NCBI GenBank assembly: GCA_026386805.1
Contig: JAPLMX010000236.1
Coordinates: forward strand, 1 to 64,000
Length of the DNA: 64,000 bases
Reading direction: 5' to 3'
DNA from: Phycisphaerae bacterium
GTDB lineage: Bacteria > Planctomycetota > Phycisphaerae > Sedimentisphaerales > Anaerobacaceae
Below are positions 1 to 9,729 of the stretch, one piece after another. The position numbers and the translations under genes were made by a program. Position 1 is the stretch's first letter, and every line of letters begins with the position of its first letter. The notes under the pieces are model-generated. The model did no database searches and had not been told where the DNA came from. It was given only the letters and a program-made list of their open reading frames with translations.

Positions 1-111
1 ACCTCGGGGAGGTGGGGCAAGCGGTGGAGGATGGCATGGAGCGTGTGCAACAGAACGGACAACTCCTGTTCGGGTTCTTGGAGCACACCGGTCTTTTTTT
101 TGAGTGACTTG

Positions 112-1761
112 TCACTGTATTATGCGAAATTCAGTAATGTCTCTGATAAGAAGCCCTGTTTTCGAAGCCACGTGCCTCATGTCGTGCATGAGAGCTCCCG
201 CCATCTCACCGACAATCGCTGCCGCCTTGAACCTGGACACCGACTCCTGCCGTTCAATGGCATCAAGGACGTGGGCAATCATGGTTGCCAAGAAATCCAC
301 GGTTATTCTCCGCGTTGGGGGGATTCCGTTGTACTCCTGCGCTGCCGCGATAACGACCCCGATGTCTTCAAGCCCAGGACTACGGATTCTTGATGCGTAT
401 ACACTGTCAAAACTGCATGGGTTCTCTGCAGTTAGCGCCACGCTCTGCCTGGACCAGTTGGCTATATAGAGACTTGATTCGCCGAGTTCCCGAAGACGCT
501 GGTAAATCGACGCCACGGGCAAAAGGGATTGGTCTGGCATGTTCACGCGATCATCTGTGCGTGCCCGGTCCGGCTGGGATATGTATATCACGGCCGGCTG
601 GTGAAGAGTCTCGAGCACTCCTTTGGCCAGGTTCAGCATCCGCTGTTGATCTATGTTCTCCCCCGCAAGAGCATGCGTAACCTCCCAGAAGAATCCGGCA
701 AGAGCCTTGTAGCTCGATCGCTGATGTTCTTCCGTCCATACGTTCTCAAGCAGTTGCTCGATAAGGGGCAACACACGTTGGAGCCTCTGACGTTCGCCCT
801 GATCAAAGGACTCCTCGGGTTTGGCCACCATAACCAAGCCTCCGATCGCTTCCACACCTGAATGACGCAAAGGAGCCACTAACACTGAGCCCATTTGGCT
901 TGGGGGCGCCAGCATGACGAAATCTCGTAGAGGGGACTCTGTCTCTGACATGTCCACATCCAGGATGTTCGGCTGTTTCATCTGATCCCATAGATTCACA
1001 GCAGAGCCAAGGTACAACTGCCGTGGGTAGCATTGCCTTAATGTTGGGTCCTTGAACCAGGGGAAGAGAAATGACGCTTGTTCTTCACGACTTCTTAGAA
1101 CCACAGCGCCAGCAAGGAAACACTTGAAATTAGTACCGCACCACTCCACGATTCTACGAGCTTGGTTTCCCAGTTGGTTCGAGAACCATGCGTCATATTG
1201 CCTGGAATGATCGAGACATTCACGGAAGTACTTGATATCCTCCGGCTGCCCTGGGACTATTTCCTCAAAGAATGAAGAGAGACGTTGCCTTAAAGAATCA
1301 TCCAACCTCGGCACCTTAGCCATGAGACTGACAAGGTGTTGTGCATCCTTAGGCGTGAGATTCAACTTCGAGATGAGGTTCTCAAGTTCGGCATCGTCAA
1401 AACAGTCCGTTCGAATCTGTCCGCCAAAGATTACTGCTTCAATCTCGTTGGACTTCTTGAGAGGAAAGCCGAAATCGACGAGATAGCTGTGACAGAGGTA
1501 AAGGCGTGGGCTACCGGTCACCTCGATGATCTCGGCATTGAGGCGATCGCAGGCTACGCACAATGCTAACGCTTTATCTCTTACAAATGCGCAGAAACTG
1601 GTGCACCTTTCGGGAGAAACCTTCAAATCATTCCATTTCCCCTTCTTGACGTCCCATATCGCCGTGGGAAGGCGCGTTGCATCTTGGAATGCTGCTCCGA
1701 CCTTGCTCCAATCACGGTCGGATGAGGAAATGGCCTTGTTGAATAGTTGGTTCAATTTCAT
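112..1761 (-). CDS. PocR-domain sensor protein, probable N-terminal part of a histidine kinase
   Basis: This 549-residue protein starts with a PocR-like ligand-binding domain (about residues 10-170) containing the cysteine-rich segment around residues 54-70 (C-x3-C, then C-x2-CD). A GAF-like region follows (about 230-345), then a second less clear sensory region. The last 35 residues contain EMAGALMHDMRH, which resembles the H-box of histidine kinases, but the frame ends at position 112, before any ATPase domain. Another frame stays open from about position 130 to the left edge and reads as helical protein, so the kinase core may lie outside the window after a frameshift. The ATG at 1761 is the only good upstream start. 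The role is probably sensing a small molecule or redox state. PocR assignment is fairly secure; kinase identity is inferred. Confidence 0.72.
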   Translation of the reverse strand: MKLNQLFNKAISSSDRDWSKVGAAFQDATRLPTAIWDVKKGKWNDLKVSPERCTSFCAFVRDKALALCVACDRLNAEIIEVTGSPRLYLCHSYLVDFGFPLKKSNEIEAVIFGGQIRTDCFDDAELENLISKLNLTPKDAQHLVSLMAKVPRLDDSLRQRLSSFFEEIVPGQPEDIKYFRECLDHSRQYDAWFSNQLGNQARRIVEWCGTNFKCFLAGAVVLRSREEQASFLFPWFKDPTLRQCYPRQLYLGSAVNLWDQMKQPNILDVDMSETESPLRDFVMLAPPSQMGSVLVAPLRHSGVEAIGGLVMVAKPEESFDQGERQRLQRVLPLIEQLLENVWTEEHQRSSYKALAGFFWEVTHALAGENIDQQRMLNLAKGVLETLHQPAVIYISQPDRARTDDRVNMPDQSLLPVASIYQRLRELGESSLYIANWSRQSVALTAENPCSFDSVYASRIRSPGLEDIGVVIAAAQEYNGIPPTRRITVDFLATMIAHVLDAIERQESVSRFKAAAIVGEMAGALMHDMRHVASKTGLLIRDITEFRIIQ

Positions 1762-2765
1762 TCGTCAAACGCCTTCAATTACGCATCCTGCACCGTGAGC
1801 CGGTTACACATACAATAGCTGCCCGCGAAGAAAATTGAGGAGCGGCGCCACAGGAGAAGAATGATGCTGCGAGACACGCGAAGTTGACAGCAGATAGTCT
1901 CCCCGTGTCGCCATACTCATCCCGATCCCGCGAGTGCCTTCTGGCCTGTCCATTCAGCAGCTATCTCCCATAACACACAGCGGCTTTCTGCGTGCATAGC
2001 ATCAAGACACGACCAGCCCGCATACTTCACGTACGCAACATAGTTCTTGTACACCTTCTTGGTCTGCGCGTCCATCAAAAAAAGGCGTATAACCGCTGGC
2101 AAATATCCTGCGTGGGCAGCACAATTCTCTTTCCGAATGCTTTCTCCGCAGTGGCCTCCAAACCTGTTGTCGGACACCTGAACATTATCTGCCAGGATCC
2201 AGAGCCATCTGCCATACATGATGGCAGATTCCGCCTTGGAAGTCAAGAGGGGAAAGCTGGTGTATTTGAGTAATAGTGCATTGGCGTGCAAACAAGGTAC
2301 AAAGCTGCTTCGCATGCTTGCCTCGGATTTGGGCATGGTTCAGGCCGTCGCTGCCCAGGGTAACACTCTCTTGAACCCATCTGGCCCAAAAAGTATCGTA
2401 AGTCGTTTTATTGGCGGCATTTACGAATCAACGCATCCTCCGCGGCTATGTGAAAGTGTTACCCTGTTCTGAACCATGCCCGGATTTGAACCATTGCCAG
2501 TTGACAACACAAGGTAATTGTTGTATTCCTCGTGTATTCCCTCGTGTTGTTGGCATTATTAATGATGAGGAGAAAAGAGTTGTCCAGTAAAAGTAATCAA
2601 TCGCTTCCCACCATAACCGACAGGGTTCCTATACATCGAAAGTCCAGATACAGCCGTGTTCAGTCACCGCGGAGCGCGGCACTGGGGCGATGTGTTTGTT
2701 CTACCGATCGAGAGCACTCATCGGACATGGAACACACACTGGTACGAATTGGAGGGTCCTCTGGG
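1762..2765. other. About 1 kb with no convincing gene
   Basis: This stretch is less GC-rich than its surroundings and holds several short overlapping open frames on both strands. The longest, 1917-2336 on the minus strand (139 codons), has a plausible C-terminal half but no recognisable family and no clear ribosome-binding site. It may be a decayed gene. The remainder probably contains the upstream region of the PfkB-family gene that starts at 2766. Confidence 0.4.
2501..2529 (+). promoter_or_regulatory. Possible sigma-70-type promoter
   Basis: TTGACA at 2501-2506 is followed after 17 bp by TATTCC at 2524-2529. The -35 box is perfect and the -10 box weak. It lies about 240 bp upstream of the PfkB-family start, in an AT-richer stretch, so it is only a candidate. 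Confidence 0.25.
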
Positions 2766-3668
2766 ATGTCTCTCTTGGTCACAGGTTCTATCGGTATTGA
2801 CACGGTAACGACGCCCTGCGAGGTCAGCAAGAACTGCATAGGCGGTTCTTCCGTGTATTTCAGCATGGCCGCCAGCTTCTTTGGCCCTGTGAGGTTTGTG
2901 GGCGTGGTTGGGGCGGATTGCCCCTTTGATTTGGCTCAGGTGTTCAACGGCAGACCAGTAGACCTAGCCGGTTTGGAGGTCCGGCGGCATAGTAAGACCT
3001 TCCGCTGGTGGGCGACCTACAAAGATGACATGGATCACCGCACAGACCGGGTGAAGTTGGGCGTTTTGGCCGAAGCCCCGCCCAAGGTCCCCGAGGCATT
3101 CAAGGATAGCCAGCTCGTGTTCCTGGCTAACAAGACCCCTGCCCTGCAGATGCAGCTACTAGACGAGATCGAGAAGCCATTGTTCGTGGCTGCCGACACC
3201 ATGCCTCGCTGGATTAAGGGCAACCGCAACGAGTTGAGCGAGCTCTTGAAGAGAATTGACTGCCTGATCATCAATGTGGAGGAAGCCAGACTGCTGGTGA
3301 AGCAATCCAACCTCGTGCGGGCCGCCGAGCAAATCCTGGAGTTGGGCCCCTCAATCGTCATCGTAAAAAAGGGGGAGTCAGGCTCGTTGATGTGCCTGAA
3401 AGACGGAAACAAATTCGTCCTGCCCGCGTATATGACAACTGACGTCAAAGACCCAACCGGGGCGGGCGACAGTTTCGCCGGCGGGTTCATGGGCTATCTC
3501 GCTCAAGCCCGCAAGACCGATTTCGACACGCTCAAGACCGCCGTCGCCTACGGCACGGTCGTCGCCTCGTTCACCATCGCGGATTTCTCCCTCAGCGGCC
3601 TGACGAGCGTCACGCGCGGAGATATTGACATCCGATTGGGAATGCTGCGGAAGTTTACACACTTCTGA
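2766..3668 (+). CDS. PfkB/ribokinase-family sugar kinase
   Basis: This 300-residue protein has the ribokinase-type layout: an N-terminal strand MSLLVTGSIGID, a substrate-side GGSS motif near residue 30, and the C-terminal anion-hole/catalytic signature DPTGAGDSFAGGF that carries the catalytic Asp. It should phosphorylate a sugar or nucleoside with ATP in the cytoplasm; the substrate cannot be read from sequence. The ATG at 2766 is chosen because GGAGG lies about 10 bases upstream and the family pattern begins there. An upstream in-frame extension from 2532 looks non-coding. It is followed by thpR (23-bp gap) and recA on the same strand. A second family member lies at 51952-52935. Confidence 0.85.
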   Translation: MSLLVTGSIGIDTVTTPCEVSKNCIGGSSVYFSMAASFFGPVRFVGVVGADCPFDLAQVFNGRPVDLAGLEVRRHSKTFRWWATYKDDMDHRTDRVKLGVLAEAPPKVPEAFKDSQLVFLANKTPALQMQLLDEIEKPLFVAADTMPRWIKGNRNELSELLKRIDCLIINVEEARLLVKQSNLVRAAEQILELGPSIVIVKKGESGSLMCLKDGNKFVLPAYMTTDVKDPTGAGDSFAGGFMGYLAQARKTDFDTLKTAVAYGTVVASFTIADFSLSGLTSVTRGDIDIRLGMLRKFTHF

Positions 3669-3690
3669 CCGAGCTCAAGTGAGATGGATC

Positions 3691-4263
3691 ATGCGCTGTT
3701 TCATCGCGATTGACATACCCGAGGAAATCCGAGCCGAGCTGGCCGACCTGCAGAAGAAGCTGGCGGGGCAGGTGGATATCCGCAAAGGCGACGTCAAGTG
3801 GGTGGAGCCGGAAGGCATGCACCTGACGCTCAAGTTCTTGGGCGAGGTCCCGGACAAGCAGATCGTCGAGGTCTGCAACATCGTCAAGGAGGTCGCGGGC
3901 CGGTACCAGGCGTTCGATTTCGCCGTCCGGGAGGCCGGCTCGTTCGGCGGCCGCAGCGCGCGAGTCCTGTGGATCGGGGCCGGACTGGAATGTCCCGAGC
4001 TGCTCGAATTGCAGCAGGACCTTGAAGCCGAGCTGGCCGACGCGGGTTGGCCCAAGGAAGGCCGGCAGTTCTCAGGCCATCTGACGCTGTGCCGCATCCG
4101 CAACAGCCAAGCCGGTGAGAAGCTGGGGGAGTTGATCGAGCAATACAAAGACTACGATCTGGGCACCGTTCACGCCGCCTCGATCACCGTCTACGAGAGT
4201 CAACTGACTGGGCAAGGACCGATTTATACCCCGTTGGGGAATTTCAAACTGCAACAAGCATAA
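3691..4263 (+). CDS. thpR: RNA 2',3'-cyclic phosphodiesterase (2H family, ThpR/LigT)
   Basis: This 190-residue protein has the two His-x-Thr motifs of the 2H phosphoesterase superfamily: HLTLKFLGE with the first histidine at residue 44, and HLTLCRIRN about 85 residues later. The start MRCFIAIDIP is typical. Such proteins hydrolyse RNA 2',3'-cyclic phosphates and were first described as 2'-5' RNA ligases. The ATG at 3691 is preferred to the in-frame start at 3625, which would overlap the upstream kinase and add residues without family resemblance. It precedes recA by 36 bp; thpR/recA adjacency is seen in many bacteria. Confidence 0.9.
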   Translation: MRCFIAIDIPEEIRAELADLQKKLAGQVDIRKGDVKWVEPEGMHLTLKFLGEVPDKQIVEVCNIVKEVAGRYQAFDFAVREAGSFGGRSARVLWIGAGLECPELLELQQDLEAELADAGWPKEGRQFSGHLTLCRIRNSQAGEKLGELIEQYKDYDLGTVHAASITVYESQLTGQGPIYTPLGNFKLQQA

Positions 4264-4299
4264 TGGCAGGGCGAGATAGAAAGTTGGAGGTGACTTATT

Positions 4300-5370
<1,071 letters not shown>

Positions 5371-5391
5371 TCGGCCGATGTTGGATTGCGG

Positions 5392-5460
5392 ATTGATGAT
5401 TGCGGATTGGAGTTGCGGTGCTAATCCGCAATCCGCAATCCGCAATCTGAAATCCGAAAT
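5392..5460. repeat. Heptad GGATTGC-type palindromic repeat
   Basis: Several 7-bp units (GGATTGC and variants) are followed after a short loop by the inverse units (GCAATCC), so the element can form a hairpin between recA and alaS. Related copies lie at 20509, 34866, 50141, 55376, 56632 and 60428 between genes, and inside genes at 11485, 12524 and 28003. Confidence 0.85.
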
Positions 5461-5479
5461 AGGCAAGGGTGTTTTGAGA

Positions 5480-8248
5480 ATGCTGAGTTCCAAAGAGATT
5501 CGTCGTGGGTTCATCGAGTTCTTCAAGGCCCGAGAGCATGCGTTCGTGCCGAGCTCGCCGGTCGTGCCGCAGGGCGACGAGACGTTGCTGTTCGCCAACG
5601 CCGGCATGAACCAGTTCAAGGACATCTTCCTGGGCCTCAAGGCCGCCGAATGGCGCCGGGCAGTCAACAGCCAGAAGTGCCTCCGCGTCAGCGGCAAGCA
5701 CAACGACCTGGAAGAGGTCGGCCGGGACACGTACCACCACACCTTCTTCGAGATGCTCGGCAACTGGTCGTTCAACGACTACTTCAAGGCCGAGGCGATC
5801 GCGTGGGCGTGGGAGCTGCTGACGAAGGTTTGGGGCATCAACCCCGACCAGTTGTGGGCCTCGGTCTTTGTGGGCGACGAAAAGGACGGCCTGCCCAAGG
5901 ACGTCGAGGCCGCCGATCTCTGGCCGAAGTTAACGTCCATCGCCCCCGAGCGGGTCCTCGCCTTCGGCAAGAAAGAGAACTTCTGGGAAATGGGCGAGAC
6001 CGGCCCTTGCGGCCCGTGCAGCGAGATCCACATCGACCTCGGGCCCGACCGCTGCGACAAAAAAGGCGAGCCGGGGCACAAGTGCCGCGTCAACGGCGAC
6101 TGTGCCCGGTTCATCGAGCTGTGGAACCTCGTTTTCATCCAGTACAACCGCCAGCCTTCGGGCCATCTCGTCCCGCTTTCCGCCCGGTACATCGACACGG
6201 GCGCCGGCTTAGAGCGGGTCGTCTCCGTGCTCCAGAACAAACGGAGCAACTACGATACTGACCTGTTCATGCCGATCATCGAGGCCACGAGCGAGATGTC
6301 GGGCCACAAGTACACTTCCCAGCTCGGCAGTAAGACCGACAATGCGTTCCGCGTGATCGCCGATCACCTCCGTGCCGTCACGTTCGCCGTCACCGACGGT
6401 GCCACCCCGTCCAACGAGGGCCGGGGCTACGTCATCCGCCGAATTCTTCGCCGGGCGTCGCGCTTCGGCCGCGAGCTCGATCTGCACGAGCCCTTCCTCT
6501 ATAAGCTGGTCCCCGTGGTCGTGGACTGCCTCGGCGACGCCTTCCCGGAAATCCGGGAGCGGGCCGACTATGTCGCGACGGTGATCCAATCCGAGGAGGC
6601 CGGCTTCGGCCGGACGCTCGACCGGGGTCTGGAGCTGTTCACCGCCGCGGCCAACCGTGCGGCGAAACCCCCCGCCAAAACGATCAGCGGCGACGACGCC
6701 TTCCAGCTCTACGACACTTTCGGCTTCCCCATCGACCTGACGCAGCTCATGGCCCAGGAAAGAGGACTGCGCGTTGACATCGACCGTTTTCACGAGTTGA
6801 TGAACGAGCAGAAAGAGCGTGCCCGGGCGGCCCAGAAAAGTGATTCGCTCCTGGCGGGCTTGGCCGACAGCGATCTGCCCGCGACGGAAGACCTGCACAA
6901 GTACCGCACGGATCAGTGCGAGGCCACGATTCTCGGCTGGATCGATTCGACCGGTTTTCACAAGCAAGGCCAGGTCCCAACCGGCGCCGAGGTGGGCCTG
7001 GTCCTCGACAAGACCTGTTTCTACGCTGAAGCCGGCGGCCAAGTCGGCGACACGGGCATCATCGTATGGGCAACCCCTCCCCGTGGTTGCCCCCAACCGT
7101 CAGGGCCGGCACAGGGGCCTGACCCTACGGGAGGGTTCGTCGTCGAGGCAACCATGAAAGTGGCCAACACCGTGATTCATCGCGGCAAGCTCGCCCTGGG
7201 CGTGCTCCGCGTCGGCCAGATTGTCGCGGCGGTCGTCAACCCGGACCGCAGTGCCACAAAGAAGAATCACACGGCTACGCATGTGCTCCAATGGGCTCTT
7301 CAGCAGGTGCTCGGCAAGTCGGTCGCCCAGCAGGGCAGCCACGTCGATCCCAATTACCTGCGATTTGACTTCACCTATCCGAAGGCCCCGACCGAAGAAG
7401 AGATCAAAAAGGTCGAGCGATTGGTCCGGGAGAAAATCGCGGCGGATCTGCCCGTCACGTGGATGGTCTTACCCCGGCAGGAAGCGGAGAAGCTCGGCGC
7501 GATGGCCCTGTTCGGCGAGAAGTACGGCAGCGAGGTCCGCGTCGTCTGTCTCGGTGCGGCCGACAAGGACCACATTGACGAGGCGTTCAGCCGGGAGTTC
7601 TGCGGCGGCACGCACGTCGATCGCCTCGGCATCATCGGCGGGCTCAAGATTCTCAAAGAGGAGAGCGTTTCGGCGGGCGTTCGCCGGATCACGGCCCTCA
7701 CCGGCCCAGGTCTGACCGCCTACTTGGAGAAAGGCAGTGACATCGTCGATCAGCTTGCGGCCCTGCTGCAAATCCCCGCCGACAAGCTGGCCGAGCGCGT
7801 CGCGCAGATCGTCGAAGACAACAAGCGCCTCACCAAGCAGCTTAAGAGCGCCTCGAAGGCGGGCGGCCCCGACACGATGGCCGAGGCCCGCCAACTCCTC
7901 GATGCCAGCGAGAAGATCGGCGAAGCGGCGGTCATCGTCGGCCGGCTCTCGACCACCTCGGTCGACCGGGCCCGCGAGGCCATCGACATGCTCAAGAAGA
8001 AGGCCAAGTCCGCCGCGATTGTCCTGGCCTACGAGGAAGAGGGCAGAGTGATGCTCTTAGCCGGCGTGACGGACGACCTGATCAAGAAGCTCAAGGCGGG
8101 CGACATCGTCAAGACCATCGCCCCCATCGTCGATGGCGGCGGCGGCGGCAAGCCCCAGTTGGCCCAAGCCGGCGGCAAGAATCCCGCCAAGATCGACGAG
8201 GCCCTCAGCAAGGCGACTGAGCTCATCAAGACGACACTCGGCGGATGA
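5480..8248 (+). CDS. alaS: Alanine--tRNA ligase
   Basis: This 922-residue enzyme charges tRNA-Ala. The class II catalytic domain starts at SSKEIRRGFIEFF and shows FANAGMNQFKD and the TGAGLERV motif. The editing domain carries the metal-binding HTATH near residue 597 and CGGTH at residue 708. The C-Ala domain ends in the glycine-rich GGGGGKPQLAQAGG motif. The ATG at 5480 gives the usual N-terminus; an in-frame start at 5378 would read through the upstream repeat. The editing half contains about 25 foreign residues (about 530-555) encoded by a palindromic repeat at 7068-7143. The insert keeps the frame and leaves all catalytic motifs intact. Confidence 0.97.
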   Translation: MLSSKEIRRGFIEFFKAREHAFVPSSPVVPQGDETLLFANAGMNQFKDIFLGLKAAEWRRAVNSQKCLRVSGKHNDLEEVGRDTYHHTFFEMLGNWSFNDYFKAEAIAWAWELLTKVWGINPDQLWASVFVGDEKDGLPKDVEAADLWPKLTSIAPERVLAFGKKENFWEMGETGPCGPCSEIHIDLGPDRCDKKGEPGHKCRVNGDCARFIELWNLVFIQYNRQPSGHLVPLSARYIDTGAGLERVVSVLQNKRSNYDTDLFMPIIEATSEMSGHKYTSQLGSKTDNAFRVIADHLRAVTFAVTDGATPSNEGRGYVIRRILRRASRFGRELDLHEPFLYKLVPVVVDCLGDAFPEIRERADYVATVIQSEEAGFGRTLDRGLELFTAAANRAAKPPAKTISGDDAFQLYDTFGFPIDLTQLMAQERGLRVDIDRFHELMNEQKERARAAQKSDSLLAGLADSDLPATEDLHKYRTDQCEATILGWIDSTGFHKQGQVPTGAEVGLVLDKTCFYAEAGGQVGDTGIIVWATPPRGCPQPSGPAQGPDPTGGFVVEATMKVANTVIHRGKLALGVLRVGQIVAAVVNPDRSATKKNHTATHVLQWALQQVLGKSVAQQGSHVDPNYLRFDFTYPKAPTEEEIKKVERLVREKIAADLPVTWMVLPRQEAEKLGAMALFGEKYGSEVRVVCLGAADKDHIDEAFSREFCGGTHVDRLGIIGGLKILKEESVSAGVRRITALTGPGLTAYLEKGSDIVDQLAALLQIPADKLAERVAQIVEDNKRLTKQLKSASKAGGPDTMAEARQLLDASEKIGEAAVIVGRLSTTSVDRAREAIDMLKKKAKSAAIVLAYEEEGRVMLLAGVTDDLIKKLKAGDIVKTIAPIVDGGGGGKPQLAQAGGKNPAKIDEALSKATELIKTTLGG
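7068..7143. repeat. Palindromic element inside alaS
   Basis: The sequence begins AACCCCTCCCCGT and ends with the near-inverse ACGGGAGGGTT. A second inverted pair inside (GTCAGGGCC and GGGCCTGAC) gives a nested hairpin. It is translated in frame as a Pro/Gly-rich insert of the AlaRS editing domain. Similar palindromic elements are otherwise intergenic. Confidence 0.7.
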
Positions 8249-8292
8249 TCCGTTCGTAGTGACGCCGTAAGGCGTTTCGTATGAGTGCGAAG

Positions 8293-8343
8293 TGTGATGG
8301 TTGATTGTTGATCTGCAAATCAAGAATCACAAATCAACAATCT
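8293..8343. repeat. Palindromic TTGATTG-type repeat
   Basis: GTTGATTGTTGAT is mirrored by ATCAACAATC across a short loop. It is a variant of the 7-bp repeat theme and lies between alaS and the next gene, where it could end or stabilise the alaS message. Confidence 0.6.
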
Positions 8344-8385
8344 CGCTTTCCATTCGTCTATTAGGGGCGTTCTCGCAGCGGGTCC

Positions 8386-9426
8386 ATGATCCACTTTCAA
8401 TGTCCACATTGTGCTCAGAAGCTCACGGTGTCTGACGGGCAGGCCGGCAAAGGGGGCCAGTGCCCGCGCTGCAAGGGAAGGATCACCATCCCGCAGATGC
8501 CCGCCTCCCTGCGGGCGGTTATCTCGGAAGAGCTGCTCGCCGCGCCGGCGCCCTTGGCTGACCCCACGCGTGCTCGTGCTTTGCCGACGGGCGAGGGCGA
8601 AAGTGCCACGGTGGCTTCGGAGGCTCTGGATCGGCGGCTCCTTGATGTACCGCCGGCAGGAAGCGGCAGCGCCCCTGCGGCGCGCTTGAGCGACGAAGAG
8701 GTGCTGGCGAAGCTCAAATTCAAGCCCCCCCCGGAGTACACGGGCGTGCGGCAACTGCCCTGGCCCATCGACATCCTGCTATATCCGGCCAACACGCCGG
8801 GTCTGATGAACCTGGCGATCGTCGTCGGCATTCTGCTGCTGCTGACTCTCGTGCCGCGCCTGGTGTTTCTGCCGTTTCTCGGTTTGATGTTCTTCCTGGC
8901 CAAGCTGGCCCTTGCGATCTATGCCGCTTGGTACTGGGCCGAATGCACCTGGGACAGCGCCCAGGGCGGGACCCGGGCGCCGCAGCTCCTTGACTCCGCC
9001 GGCTATGGGGACAAGTGGTCCCGCGTCTCCTACTTGCTGGCCGTGTACGTCATTTTCGTCCTGCCGGCCGTTCTCTATCCCCTGTACATAGGCAGACGGG
9101 ATGCGATTCTCTGGGTCCTGGTCGCTTGGGCCGTCATCTTCTTCCCGATGGGCCTGCTCGCGATGGTCATGCACGATGGGATGTACGTGCTTAGCCCGCT
9201 CTTTCTGCTGGGATCGATTCGCCGCACGCTCGTCCCATACCTTGGCCTGCTGTTGGTCATGGCGGCCCTGGGCGTTCTGCTGCGGCTGGTTCTCGGCCTG
9301 CTGGCGCAATCGACGTGGCTGGCCGGCCCCGTATTGCTGACCAGCGGCTATTTGTCCCTCATCGCCGCCCACCTCCTGGGCCGCTTCTACTGGCGCTACC
9401 ACGAACGGCTCAACTGGAACCTGTGA
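8386..9426 (+). CDS. Zinc-ribbon membrane protein, paralog 1
   Basis: This 346-residue protein starts with a zinc ribbon, CPHC at residues 6-9 and CPRC about 20 residues later. A low-complexity linker (about 40-125) follows, then a C-terminal half with about six hydrophobic segments, so the ribbon is presumably cytoplasmic and tethered to the membrane. No enzyme motif was recognised. The next gene, 9730-10677, is a clear paralog with the same architecture and conserved blocks (LPWPIDILLYPA, VAWAVIFFPMGLLAMV, AHxLGRFYWR). Both share the bases GCGGGTCC immediately before the ATG, which supports the start. Function unknown. Confidence 0.75.
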   Translation: MIHFQCPHCAQKLTVSDGQAGKGGQCPRCKGRITIPQMPASLRAVISEELLAAPAPLADPTRARALPTGEGESATVASEALDRRLLDVPPAGSGSAPAARLSDEEVLAKLKFKPPPEYTGVRQLPWPIDILLYPANTPGLMNLAIVVGILLLLTLVPRLVFLPFLGLMFFLAKLALAIYAAWYWAECTWDSAQGGTRAPQLLDSAGYGDKWSRVSYLLAVYVIFVLPAVLYPLYIGRRDAILWVLVAWAVIFFPMGLLAMVMHDGMYVLSPLFLLGSIRRTLVPYLGLLLVMAALGVLLRLVLGLLAQSTWLAGPVLLTSGYLSLIAAHLLGRFYWRYHERLNWNL

Positions 9427-9465
9427 GCGTTATACGGATTCTGGTTAATTCTTGCGCTCGCGATT

Positions 9466-9565
9466 GTCATCCTGAACGGAGCGTAGCGGAGTGAAGGATC
9501 TGGCCTGAGAACGAGAGAAACCTCCTATTCGGTGGCCAGATCCTTCGGCTTCGCCTCAGGATGAC
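9466..9565. repeat. Long palindromic dispersed repeat (GTCATCCTGA family)
   Basis: The left end GTCATCCTGA is mirrored by TCAGGATGAC at the right end. Inner arms (GGATCTGG and CCAGATCC) are also inverted. Related copies lie at 15599, 20653, 38689 and 48642. It separates the two paralogous membrane protein genes. Confidence 0.85.
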
Positions 9566-9729
9566 AGAGTGCACGCCGCGCACGGATTTTTCCGAATCCG
9601 TATGAGACAAATTCTGAGTCCCAAGCCCAAACGATCAAAAGAGCTTTGGCTGTCAGGCGTCTATTCTCTCAGAGTGTCGAATTCCGGTCGTTGGGATTTG
9701 TCTCGCGTCTGCGTTGTGGCGGCGGGTCC

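Noticed and set aside
1917-2336. 139-codon frame on the minus strand
   Set aside because: No family, no ribosome-binding site and overlapping frames on the other strand. It may be a decayed gene, but it is not supported as a CDS.
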